DNA from: Mesostigma viride
Lineage: Eukaryota; Streptophyta; Mesostigmatophyceae; Mesostigmatales; Mesostigmataceae
Direction of reading: 5' to 3'
Assembly (NCBI GenBank): GCA_009746045.1
Contig: RPFO01000065.1
Location: forward strand, 115,001 to 179,000
Length of the DNA: 64,000 bases
The notes under the pieces were generated by a model, which saw nothing but the letters and a program-made list of their open reading frames with translations, had not been told where the DNA came from and ran no database searches. Below are positions 53,703-63,550 of this stretch, one piece after another (position 1 is the stretch's first letter; each line of letters opens with the position of its first letter). The position numbers and the translations under genes are program-made.

Positions 53703-55280
53703 CCGTGTTGGTCTGCACGGCAGTACGGGGTACTCGGTAAAACCCTTGCGTACTGTAAAAATACAGGTATTTTTGCGAGGGGTAAAAAATACGCGAAAAA
53801 ATACGCAGTACGGCATACGGGGTATTTTTGAAATTGTGGTAAAAAAGTACGGGGTATTATTGAGACCAAGGCTTAAAGTACGGGGTATTCTAAGGATGTG
53901 TGGCCCTGCAGCCAACAAATGTTACTATGTACTATGCTCTCTGCTATTCATTAATGAGCATAATGGCAGTGACTTGCCACCTGCCACACTTAGATCGACA
54001 TTGCAATACATCCTTCAAGTACATTTGTATATTGTGGACATGCAAACTATTGACCATCTAACACCGGTCTCTTTTATTACAATGCATCATTGACAACATA
54101 ATACATTATTGAATGGTATAATGCACCCAGAGCTCTGGCAGCCTCGATGCAGAGGATGTCATAGCACTATAGATGGCAGCTTCGCTGCACAATGACAACA
54201 AGTGCATGCCACGAATCCCTAAAAAATAAAATCATTGGCAATGAACCCAGAATTGACCTTCACTGCTGCGGCAGGTTCATACTTTCCCACTGCCGCGATC
54301 ATGTTCTTGTACAAGGCGCTAGAGGCGACGTGAAACGGAATGCCATTCTCGTAAAAGAAAGAGGCCTGGGCAAGGCGGACTTCCTGGAGCTGCGCATTGG
54401 AAAAGCACTGTGGAATCGTCTCCTGCACTGCCTTGCCAGAGCCACAAGGGCCAGCACCCGGGGCAGCGGCATGCAGCCGCAGAAGGGCCTTGGCAACGCG
54501 GGCACCGTGCACTGCCTTTTGCTCCTTCTTTTCCAACCGGGCTGCCTCAGCCGCCTGAAGCCTCCCGATCAGGCCTTCTACATTCCTAGACTGCTGGCAA
54601 AATGTGGCTCCCTTGTTGGGGATGCATGTGGCCGAGATGGCCGACAGCGCGATCCTTGCTAAAGTTGCCAGGCCTGCCGAACTTGTAATCGCACACCTTG
54701 CACGCCTGGCCACCTCTGGCCGACTACCACGTCTTCCCCACTCACGGTCTTTTCCACCTCGTCAATCAGGTGGAGGTATTGATACTCCTCTCCCCTTTTG
54801 ACGACTGGAAGTCTGGAACTCTAGGCATGGTCGCCTCTTTTAGGATTGCCTAGCGCACAGTACATGAACCGGCGCACCCGGCACCCTCTATTTGCTTGAA
54901 TTGCGTCTTAATTCACTCTTCTGCGCGTCTTTCTGGAAGTGCACCCATCCCTAAACCTTATGATTCTGCCATGCATAATTATGCTGTTGTCCCCTTACAG
55001 CTTTTCTCCCGCGCAATAAGAAATCCTGTCAAAAAATGTAGAAAGGCACACCGTCACGCGTGTACTAGCAAGTAGCTATGCACTCGCTGCAATTTCAGCG
55101 ATTTCAGAACCACTGACAGGTCTGGGCCTCTCCCCACCGCGTGACACATCCGCGACCTCCAAAATCGGCTAAGTCCAAAGTGAAAAACAGTGAAAATCGT
55201 ACGGCGTACGCGGTCGAAAGCGTCAGTACCGTGGAATACGGCGTATTTTCATACCCGAGGTGCCGTACGAACCAACACGG
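53703..55280 (-). mobile_element. Non-autonomous hAT transposon in the end of an LTR
   Basis: 1578 bp with the 8-bp duplication CACGTAAC at 53695-53702 and 55281-55288. Inverted ends read CCGTGTTGGT; subterminal zones are rich in TACGG. The minus strand carries a BED-type zinc finger (ACKVCDYKFG, then GHLGHMHPQQG) in one frame near 54730-54620 and, at 54713-54219 in another, a transposase N-terminal segment with LAQASFFYENGIPFHVASS, typical of hAT (DUF659-like). The catalytic part is missing. Confidence 0.88.
54219..54713 (-). pseudogene. hAT transposase N-terminal fragment
   Basis: 164 codons on the minus strand. After a charged helix (RLQAAEAARLEKKEQKAV) comes QEVRLAQASFFYENGIPFHV and NMIAAVGKYEP, the conserved N-terminal region of hAT transposases; then it stops. 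The zinc finger before it is in a different frame, so there is at least one frame change or an unrecognised intron. The DDE core and dimerisation region are absent. Confidence 0.75.
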
Positions 55281-55291
55281 CACGTAACAGC

Positions 55292-55425
55292 AAGGGTAGC
55301 TTACATTCCCATCCTTGCATGAAGTAGCCCAGAATGTATTAAAAGCCATATTATGCCCCTTCTCAGGGATTTGTGCTACAGATACTCCCAACGGAGTTAT
55401 GTTTCTAATTAATTAATTAATTAAT
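55292..55425 (+). mobile_element. SINE-like element, copy 4
   Basis: Shares GCTTACATTCCCATCCTTGC, GAAGTAGCCCAGAATGTATT and ACTCCCAACGGAGTTATG with the copies at 7.3, 11.7 and 12.2 kb and ends in an (AATT)n tail. Its 5' part is missing or replaced by the LTR end. Confidence 0.6.
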
Positions 55426-55489
55426 GCGACGCAATGGCCGACAAAACTGATAAGGCCAAATAGAACGCACTGTTTTCGGGCAGCGGGGC

Positions 55490-55620
55490 AGCGTCCAGCA
55501 AAAAGCAGAAACGAGACACCACAGGCGAGAAGGCAGGTGGCAAGGGCAAGCTGTCAAACCAGCAACGCTATGACATCATCCAACTCCTGGAAACGAGCAG
55601 GTCTATAAGGCATCCGTGAT
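55490..55620 (+). pseudogene. Short basic fragment with helix-turn-helix-like end
   Basis: About 43 codons with a Lys-rich start (SKKQKRDTTGEKAGGKGK) and LSNQQRYDIIQLLETSRSI, which looks like the first DNA-binding helices of a transposase or CENP-B-type protein. Too short to assign; no continuation was found. Confidence 0.3.
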
Positions 55621-55639
55621 GATGAAAGTAAATCTGAAC

Positions 55640-55914
55640 ATTTGGTACCGATAGCCCTCATGGGCCAGTGTAGCGACAACCTCTGCAACTTTCATGATGC
55701 CATTGTCTATGAACGGGCTCAAGGCAGCGGCCTACCGTTTGGCCACCCGGCCAATATGGCTGTGGTCAGCCTTTTGAACGGTTATGGCCTTCTTGTCGTA
55801 AGGGTTGCTGCGCTCTCTGACATGGCGACATATTTCGCCGGGATCAGCAACGTTGTTGGCATTCACGTGCAAACCGTTCACCGTTATTAGACCGGTCCTG
55901 GTGACAGTGGCCAT
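55640..55914 (-). pseudogene. HIRAN-domain fragment
   Basis: The minus strand from 55914 reads VNGLHVNANNVADPGEICRH, VRERSNPYDKKAITVQKADH and SHIGRVAKR, then an in-frame stop at 55734-55732, then AAALSPFIDNGIMKVAEVV. This is the pattern of HIRAN domains (as in Rad5/HLTF helicases: NPYD, AI.V, IG.VAK, AA.L). No helicase or RING part lies nearby. Best read as a broken host-gene fragment, perhaps carried by a repeat. Confidence 0.6.
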
Positions 55915-56580
55915 GGACGGGATTACTGTTTGCGTCGATGATAGGGAAGACGAGGCTAGAGGGCAGTGATTCGATTAAGGTTTTTGTTGCTAGTGGCGCT
56001 AGGCCACTTGTGGCGTTTTGAACTACAAAAACATCCGTTGACTCGGCCAATGTGTGGCTTTAAGCCAATTAAAATTGGGCTTGGCACGGCCACGTGTGGC
56101 GGGCTGGCTTTCCAACATTCATTGGAAGTAGAACGGCGGGGTCAGCGCGGCGCGGCGCCGTACTGGCTGAGTATACAGGGCTGCCTGCCGGCCGCCCGTG
56201 TAGACGCATTTTGCCTAGACGCATCCTCAGTTCGACGCATTTTGCCGCACTTGCTCGTTTGTGTTCGTACTTTTGCGTACTTTTTCACACTTTTTTCCAG
56301 GTAAATAGGTGTACGTTTATTCCAAATATAGCCAGTAGTTAATCCCTGCTAAGCCTAGGGTATCAAGATGTCAGTGGCTAAAACGGAGCCTTACTAGACC
56401 ACGGAAGCCACTGGACTTCTAATGGGTTGTCATTGGGCACGTGGGTATAAAGATCCTGTTTTTGCCCATGAGGTCATGAAAGATCTCAAGTGGGCTGGGT
56501 TTATCCTGGTCCGCGCCAGGGTCCCAGATTTTGTTTTGTTCATTTGCAACCATCCAGTAGCGTCGCATGCCGGAGTTCCA
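55915..56580. other. No recognised feature between HIRAN fragment and LTR
   Basis: Mixed sequence with short ORFs only. No TSD partner for the LTR starting at 56581 could be checked, because the other end of that element is not in the window. Confidence 0.4.
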
Positions 56581-57240
56581 TGTTGCGTGCCGGCCCTTTA
56601 GGCGGACGCAACAATGGAATAAATTATATACTTTGGCTTGTTGTCATAGTCCGTAGGACTTTGGGACTTATTTCGGGACTTAATTTGGGAATCGTCCCTT
56701 AGTCAGGACTTTTCTATGGAACTATGATAGTTTGTGTGATTCGGGCCAGTTATTTTGGGCCTAGGTTGTTGTATGCGATCTTCTGGGGGCCGGTGCAGTC
56801 GCGCCGCGCTGCGTACTTTATAGCTGGTTGAGATATTGTACTCATGCGTGGATTCTGTAGGCGAGGGTCGATGCCGACCCGAGATCTTGTGCGGACTGCA
56901 TGCTTGGGAAGGTCGGCGCCATGTCGGCGCCCTTTGCCAGCTTAGTGGCAGACCTAGGTGAAATTGGTCCGAGGACGAGAGTCTCGTCCTCTTGGTTTGA
57001 TGAATGATAAGTGCGATGACGCCTACACATTAAACCTGGGGCAACTATCCATTTGTAATTGGTCTTGCTAGCCATTATAAGTGTGTATCAATTAGCTTGG
57101 CGTCAAGCCGCGATGCCAGATATCTCACGACCCCAGTCGTGAAGCGCAATCTGCATTAGGCTACCTTGATTATTCCTAATTCCGGCATGGAGGATCTTTC
57201 GCTACGTCACTCAGGCTAGGGACCTGGGTTGGCACGTAAC
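56581..57240 (+). repeat. 5' LTR D
   Basis: About 660 bp from TGTTGCGTGCCGG to GGCACGTAAC(A). Related to LTR C, sharing CAGTCGCGCCGCGC, the hairpin GAGGACGAG-AGT-CTCGTCCTC (56971-56991) and TGCCAGATATCTCACGAC, but diverged and with an extra segment near 56660-56720 that matches the minus-strand gypsy LTR. Confidence 0.8.
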
Positions 57241-58014
57241 ACTGGTTATCGGAGGTAAAATGTGCTGGAGAGGTTAGCTAACTCTCGCGGAGAGAGCTAG
57301 TGTAGCCAGTTAGGATAGCAAGACGGTGCTTAGTGTAGATAGAGGTTCCGGTATTCAACGATTGATGACTGGTCGGCGGCAGCCCGTAAAGGGATTCAAC
57401 GACGACCTCGGCAGCAAGCGGCAGTCCGGGATACTCGGCGGGGCTAGTAATAGCCCTGTGGTGAGGTGCCATAGGCAGTAGCGGCCATTACCCCTGTTTT
57501 CAACGACTTCTAGTGGTGGTAGAGCTCCGGCTCCCAACGACACTCGACGGCGGCCAGCCCAGGGGTTTTCAACGACATTGGTTATGGTACGTCCCCTAGT
57601 TTAGTGCTCTTTACTTAAACGCTTGCTTTCTTCCCGGGACTGCACGCGTAGAGGGGGTTTATGTTTAATGTTGTGCTCTCTGTAGGCGTTTCCATGTTGT
57701 TTGAGAGATGTGGGGGCCGCGGAGGCACCCATCGTTGTGTGACCTGCAACGGGTCTTGGGGTAGGTACCGTCGGGCTGTGGCCGATTATGTTTGACGGTG
57801 CTTACCTCTGTGAGCCCCGCGGAGGGGACCAGTGTACTGTGCCCTTGTTCGCGTAGAGCTTGGGCGTGTGTTGTGTTAGAGTCCGTCCTCCTCCCTCGTT
57901 GCGTTTATCACTGCACTTAGAGGTATCCTTGGGGATCCCTTTTCCTTTCTGTCTTGCAAGCTTCTGCCAGCCCTTTTCTTCTTCTCGCCAGCGTATGATA
58001 GACTACTACGCAAT

Positions 58015-58206
58015 ATGTCTTTGAAAGGGAAGCGAAGGATAAATAAGGGTGGACAGTCTGGATTTCCCTACTATGCAGTAGCCCATGACGGGGGTGAGGG
58101 TAGACCAGCCATATTTTATAGTTGGAAGACGTGTGAAGAGTATATCAAAGATAAGATAATGTCTAGGGTTCTAATGCTAGATGGAAGGGGTTTGATAACA
58201 TCATAG
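58015..58206 (+). CDS. Viroplasmin/RNase H1 N-terminal-like ORF in gypsy leader
   Basis: 63 codons between LTR D and gag: basic start, then FPYYAVAHDG, RPAIFYSWKTCEEYIKDK. The pattern YYAV, a proline-containing turn, then SW..CEEYI is that of the small domain at the N-terminus of eukaryotic RNase H1 and in caulimovirus protein VI, which binds RNA-DNA hybrids in RNase H1. Part of a fossil element; the match is by eye. Confidence 0.5.
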   Translation: MSLKGKRRINKGGQSGFPYYAVAHDGGEGRPAIFYSWKTCEEYIKDKIMSRVLMLDGRGLITS

Positions 58207-58503
58207 ATGCAGATAGGTTTGTTAGGGAGCATATGCCATTGCCAGAGGGTCTGCACACCACTCGTGAATGCTCTAAGCCACCCACGCATAGCAAGGGAGA
58301 CAGCAGTCAGGAGGTGGGGACCGCAGTTACAGTTACCTTCTCCCAGCTGACCATTGGCTCTAGCAGACAATAGAGGGGATTACTACTAGGGAATAGTACT
58401 AGGTCCTATATATATAGATATATAGTACGTGGTTGCTCTCTTTCTCTCTCTCTCTCTCACAGGGGAGGTGTTGCCTGCAGTGTAAGGTATCGGTACGAGC
58501 ATC

Positions 58504-58779
58504 ATGCCACGAAGACGGAGAGAACCTGTCAACAGAGAGATAGAACAGGTAGACAACCACGAGCAAGGTATAGAGGTGGTAGAGGTACCACCGCACGTCC
58601 AAGTAGGGACAGGTAGAGGTGAGGTCATGGAGAGACCTGCGGAAGGCTCCCCACGATCTAGAGACCAGGGCCGCAGAGATTCATCAGATGAAGACAGTCC
58701 AGACTCCAGGGTGGAACAAGGGGGGGACGGGCGCAGCCAGGAGATGCTCCAGCAGGGTTTCCAGCAGCAGCAGCAGCGG

Positions 58780-58865
<86 letters not shown>

Positions 58866-60513
58866 GCGGCAGCAGCAGCAGCAACGACAGCAGCAGCAGC
58901 ACCCGCAGCAGCAGCAGCAACTACCGCAGCAGCAACAACCCCAGACGAGGTCACAGCGGCTGCCACGGTACCCTGAGCAGCCCGGGTACGAGAATGAAGA
59001 CACGCTGCACTACAGTTATCGGCAGCCAGTCAGGGAGCGACCATCGCATCCCTGGGCAGGGCGGGGTCGCCCCCTGGGACCGCCGCCGGCCCCAGCACCT
59101 CGGGGCAGACGTAGAGTGTCTTTCGGCAGCACTTCCCTGTTACCCACGGTGTTGTGGAACTCGGATGATGACGGGGAGGACACCGGGGCAGATGGCGAGT
59201 TCGATGATTTGGAGGGGGCCGTGGCGGATATTGAGGGACCAGGGGCGCAGGGCCCGTCCTTTGGAGCTCATAGGCCCCGGGTTCGGCTAGGGGATGACAG
59301 AATCGCTACCGCACACGACGAGGAGACTCAGACACCCGTCCAGCGACCCGCCCCCCAGCCGCCGCGTCCTAGGACACATGACAGCAGCATCGTCCACTCG
59401 CCTGCGGTCGTCATCAACCTGAATTTCAGCAGGGTGGCCTTGGATGACCCGGGGTACGAACACCCATCGTCTGTACAGGTGCGGCGAACGCATGGCACGC
59501 CGGCCCGCTCCGGATCTCTCCCCCGGTCGCAGCCCCCAGCCTTCGGCTCCATTGCCTATCGTGAGGTCGGTGGACCCAAGCCTAATACGGTGAAGGCCCC
59601 ACCGATGCCTACCTTCAAGAATGTTCCCAAGCTGCACGCGGACATGAAACCGCGGGAGATTGACGAATGGGGGCGCATGTGGCAACAGCAGTATACCGTC
59701 TGGTGTAACCACCACAGTTGGGAACTGGCCACCTGCGATCTCATCCCGCATGTTGTCAACACCTGCATGGACCCCTCGGTGGTGAGCATCCTAAATTGTG
59801 AGAGCATCGCATCCCAATCGTACCCGCAAACCGTGGAGGAGCTGATGGACCGGGTGCGCTGCAAGCTGGTGCCCCCAGATGTTGTAATCCACGAGCGACT
59901 CGCATTCGGCAAGCTGCGCCAGGGAGCCACTCCGTACCGCGAGTTCCTATCCAAGTTTGAGTCCAGCGCCGCCTACCTGACAGACATGACCTGGTACGAG
60001 TACAAGATCCGGTTCATTGAGGCCCTCAGTCCCGAGCTGCAGGATGAGGTATTGAAGCACTACGCTGAGGTCCCCTGGGATGAGTGGGATATCCTGAAAA
60101 TCCAGCGGTATCTTCTGCAGGTGGCCGACGTCGTGGCTCGCGGGCGCGCACCATCGGTGCGTCGTTTCTTCCCATCAGGTCCCCCGCACGACGGCGAGGG
60201 GAATGATGACTCCCCTGATGACCTGGAGGACGGGAACGCTAACCATGGCCTCAACGCCATCGACGCGAGTAAAGCCCGTTGCTTCATGTGCTTTGAGGTG
60301 GGTCACCTCAGGCGCGACTGCCCCAAACTCCGTAGCAGGCACGTTGGACGTGGCACGGGGGAGACCGAGCCCAGGTTTTCAGGCCCGGCATTCGGCAGTC
60401 GCCCGGACTCCTCCGGCCCAAGGGACAAGCCCCGCAACGCGGACGAGCGGGCGCCAGTAGGCCCGGCAGTTCACGACTCAGCACCAACAGCCGCGGCCGC
60501 CAGCGATTCATGA
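58504..60513 (+). CDS. Gypsy gag with poly-Gln tract and CCHC knuckle
   Basis: 669 codons. The N-terminal 250 residues are low complexity, including a poly-Gln tract (about 85-150) from a CAG-rich repeat and an acidic stretch. The capsid-like region (about 360-560) includes REIDEWGRMWQQQYTVWCN and EFLSKFESSAAYLTDMTWYE, typical of gypsy gag. The zinc knuckle CFMCFEVGHLRRDC lies near residue 597. Part of a fossil element. Confidence 0.85.
58764..58905. repeat. CAG-rich trinucleotide repeat in gag
   Basis: Mostly CAG with some CGG, CAA and CGA codons, encoding poly-Gln within gag. Confidence 0.9.
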
Positions 60514-61153
60514 GTTCTACCAAGGGCGTGCTGCGCGCGGTCATTGAGATTGAGGCTCACTGGCTAGCCTCCGGACAACGTGCGACCTTTGAGTCACCAG
60601 CAGTGGCCGGTTACGAGTTTGCCGCTGGAAGAATACTATAATATATATATTATTATATTAGTATATTTAACTAATAATTATATTTTTATAATATGTTCAG
60701 TCCGGTGCGCTTTTCCAGTCCTAGTGGCTGGCCACCTTAGCCATTCTGAGAATGCCACCTGTGTGTAGGGCAAGGGGGGGTGTCTGTTTTGCGCCGGCGA
60801 GTGGTTTGGTTTCCCGATGGTTCCTTTTGGTGCCCTGACAGCGAGTATAGGGCACATAGCATTACACACGAGCGCCCGGCAGTCCAGCATCCTTGACTCC
60901 TGGGCAGTAATTGGACGATCGCGTGGACGCGTCGTCCCCGGGGGAAGGGGAGGGGTCGCAGAGCGTATGAAACCAGATGGCTACTAATAATACCATATAC
61001 TTCTTTACTATACCTACCTTTTATATACTAAGTACTTGTACTGGTCCACTACACTTCCTTATGATACCATACTCTTCTTAACTATATCTAGCTCCTGTAT
61101 GATCGGCACGGTTCGGCGTTGGATCGAGCCGGCCATCTATGTAGGAATCCACC

Positions 61154-61312
61154 GCGCAGCCGCGCGTGGATCCGACGACCCTTCTACTGCCATGCCAGGG
61201 ATCGATGCGCAGCCGCGCGTGGATCCGACGACCCTTCTACTGCCATGTCAGGGATCGATGCGCAGCCGCGCGTGGATCCGACAACCCTTCTACTGCCATG
61301 CCAGGGGTCAAT
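61154..61312. repeat. 53-bp tandem repeat, three copies
   Basis: Units start at GCGCAGCCGCGCGTGGATCC (61154, 61207, 61260), differing by a few bases. Confidence 0.9.
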
Positions 61313-62934
61313 GCGCCAGCGTGCGGATATTATATATTTTCGATATTCTCTATTTTCTATATAATATATTTTCTCTATGCTATATTCTCTATGGGATAAT
61401 CTGCAATTGGTGGTGGGCTTGGACGGGTCGTCCCGAAGAGGACCACGTCAGGCACTCAGCACCGCATGTGCACATGGTCCTGGCCTTTTTGGACATGGGC
61501 TCACCGGATGCTTGATGATTCTACTACTAAGGCGTCCGTACCGAGGCATCTCCGCGTGGGATGCCGGACTCGGCTGCGAGTGCCAGTGACCCCAGACTAC
61601 GGCCTGACTGCACGTCGCGTCCCGCGTGACCAACGGACGCGGAGTCCCATGGCACGCGGCCAAGTATTATTATAGGGAGTCTTCCGGCTGGCGGCTATGA
61701 GTCACGGCTCCCTGACTTCCTGGCGCATGAGGGACGCGCCTCGCTTCTCGTGCACCCGTACGTGATTAATTTCACCATTGCGACACGGTGCATGGAGACG
61801 GCACGGTGCGTGGAGGCTGTTGCAACCCCGATGCGACTGGGCGATCAGGCAGGGCGGAGCCTGTACTGAATCGTGGTCGGCCGGCAAACAGATGTACAGC
61901 ACCTTGTTGAATTGTCGGTAGCCAACCAATTGGCTACCCCGGCATTGAGTCGACGCCTAGCTGGGTCAGGGCACTCCTGGGCTCGAGTAACCGTGCATGC
62001 AGGGCGCGCCCGCGTCCGCCGCGACTGTCGGGAGTAAGGGCCCCCGGGCTGCAAGCATATGCGGGCACGGTGCAGTTGCATGGCGACAGCACATACTGCC
62101 GGCAGTAGTGGTGGATGACCCAGCCGGTCGTGGTTGCACTGGTTGCGCTGGTGCCGGTCGTGGTTGCATCAGAAGCAGGTGGCGGTGTCCGGTCATTGTC
62201 TCACCGCCTCAACAGTGCGCGTGCATGGTGCCGATGCCACATGATGTGGCGCTGTCGCCCCGCAGACTGCCGGTGTCCGAGTAACACCCGGTATCACTGC
62301 ATTGGGCCGGTACATCCGCTCTGAGCGGACCCGGCGCTGACGCGCGCTGAGCCATGGCAGAGCACTGAGGTACATGGGACGTGCGGGATCTGGCCGTCGA
62401 GGGCGAGTCACGGGGACTGTAGTAACGGCGACCCGAGACTGAGAGGCAGGCAGGATCGAGCTGCTGGAGTCTGAGCACCTAGTCACTGCCCGCGACCCTG
62501 TGCATGGCTACCATCGCGCAGTGTTCGCGTCCCTCCTGTGGGCTGAGCCCGGTAGGGAGTTGTTCCTTGCACCACTGGTGGAGGCCGATCGAGCGTGATT
62601 GCAAGTGGCTCGTGTCCGCGCGCCTATGAGGTTGCATGGATGAGGGACTCAGAGCAGGGCGTTCCATGTGCATGGCGGGCGGGCTGTGTGGGCTTCAAAA
62701 TGTACTATACCCCATGGCCATGCACTGGTACAGGGGTGGTGAGAGGCCTTCAAGCTTCGAGTGGGGGATGTGGCAATGCGCGGTGGGGACTCCATACATA
62801 GGGGCGTGTTTCTGTTGCGGGAATCGGGCTCCTGGGCAAGACATCCAAGCGGGGTGGACAGGCGGTGATCGGTCGTGCGCGGGATCGACCCCGGCCCACG
62901 ATCGCTGTATGTGCTTGAGCACCTGTGTGCAGGG

Positions 62935-63216
62935 TGCGATCGAGCCCGAGGAGCTCTTGTTTGTCACTGCGGGGTTGCTTCGGCCCTACTCCATGAGCAG
63001 CACGGCACCTGTCTCGCAGGGGCAACGTTACTGATACGACAGTTCCTGCAAGGCGTGTCACTCCCCGACCTGCCCATTGCATTATATAAGTGCGAGCATT
63101 GCGGGCGCTATGCAGTCCACGTCGGCGGCCTCGAGCATCAAATGCATATGGGCCTGCGCAAACATCAACCGTGCTCTTGCTGTGCAAGTGTCACGGAGGG
63201 TGTGACTGCGAGCTGA
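62935..63216 (+). CDS. Cys/His-rich ORF of unknown nature
   Basis: In-frame part of a 113-codon ORF starting at 62875. The last 60 residues contain YKCEHCGRYAVHVGG, HQMHMGLRKHQPCSCC, spacing that could bind zinc. No family was recognised and no other support exists; it may be chance in GC-rich DNA. Confidence 0.25.
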   Translation, partial: CDRARGALVCHCGVASALLHEQHGTCLAGATLLIRQFLQGVSLPDLPIALYKCEHCGRYAVHVGGLEHQMHMGLRKHQPCSCCASVTEGVTAS

Positions 63217-63341
63217 GGAGTTTTCCCCCGCTTGCGGTGGAGTTCAGGCACATTGGCAGTAAGGAATGCTCCGGTCTATGCACGTCGGCCGGAGTGGTGT
63301 AGTGCCTAAACTACTGCAGCTTCGTGGAGGAGTTGGCAGGG

Positions 63342-63550
63342 CGCACTCCAGTGGACACGCTGGGGCCCTGCTAGTTTTGGGCACTTAACGTGCCATATTA
63401 TCCAAGTTTCCGGTGTTGATCGACTTTGACTGTTTCCTGCGCTGGATAGAGACGGCGGGGCGCACTCTAGTGGACACACTAGGGCCTTGCGGGCACCTGC
63501 ATGCGTTCGCAGGTGCAGGGGAGGCGCACTCTAGCGGCCACGCTAGGGCT
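63342..63550. repeat. Three dispersed hairpin repeats
   Basis: The block GGCGCACTC followed by a 6-bp stem and 4-base loop occurs at 63348-63363 (CCAGTG-GACA-CGCTGG), 63467-63482 (CTAGTG-GACA-CACTAG) and 63531-63546 (CTAGCG-GCCA-CGCTAG). A separate 8-bp inverted repeat GCACCTGC/GCAGGTGC lies at about 63494-63517. Confidence 0.75.

Larger units (their letters stand above)
56581..60965 (+). mobile_element. Ty3/gypsy fossil: LTR, leader, gag, protease remnant
   Basis: 5' LTR D 56581-57240, a primer-binding-like TGGTTATCGGAGG just after it, a 1.26-kb leader with a viroplasmin-like ORF, gag 58504-60513, a protease-end remnant near 60790-60870 (RVVWFPDGSFW) and a scrap of the linker before integrase near 60930-60960. 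Most of pol and the 3' LTR are missing, so it is a deletion-bearing fossil. gag is long and open. Confidence 0.85.

Noticed and set aside
58386-59003. Poly-Cys, poly-Leu and poly-Ala ORFs opposite gag
   Set aside because: Antisense or shifted readings of the CAG repeat in gag.
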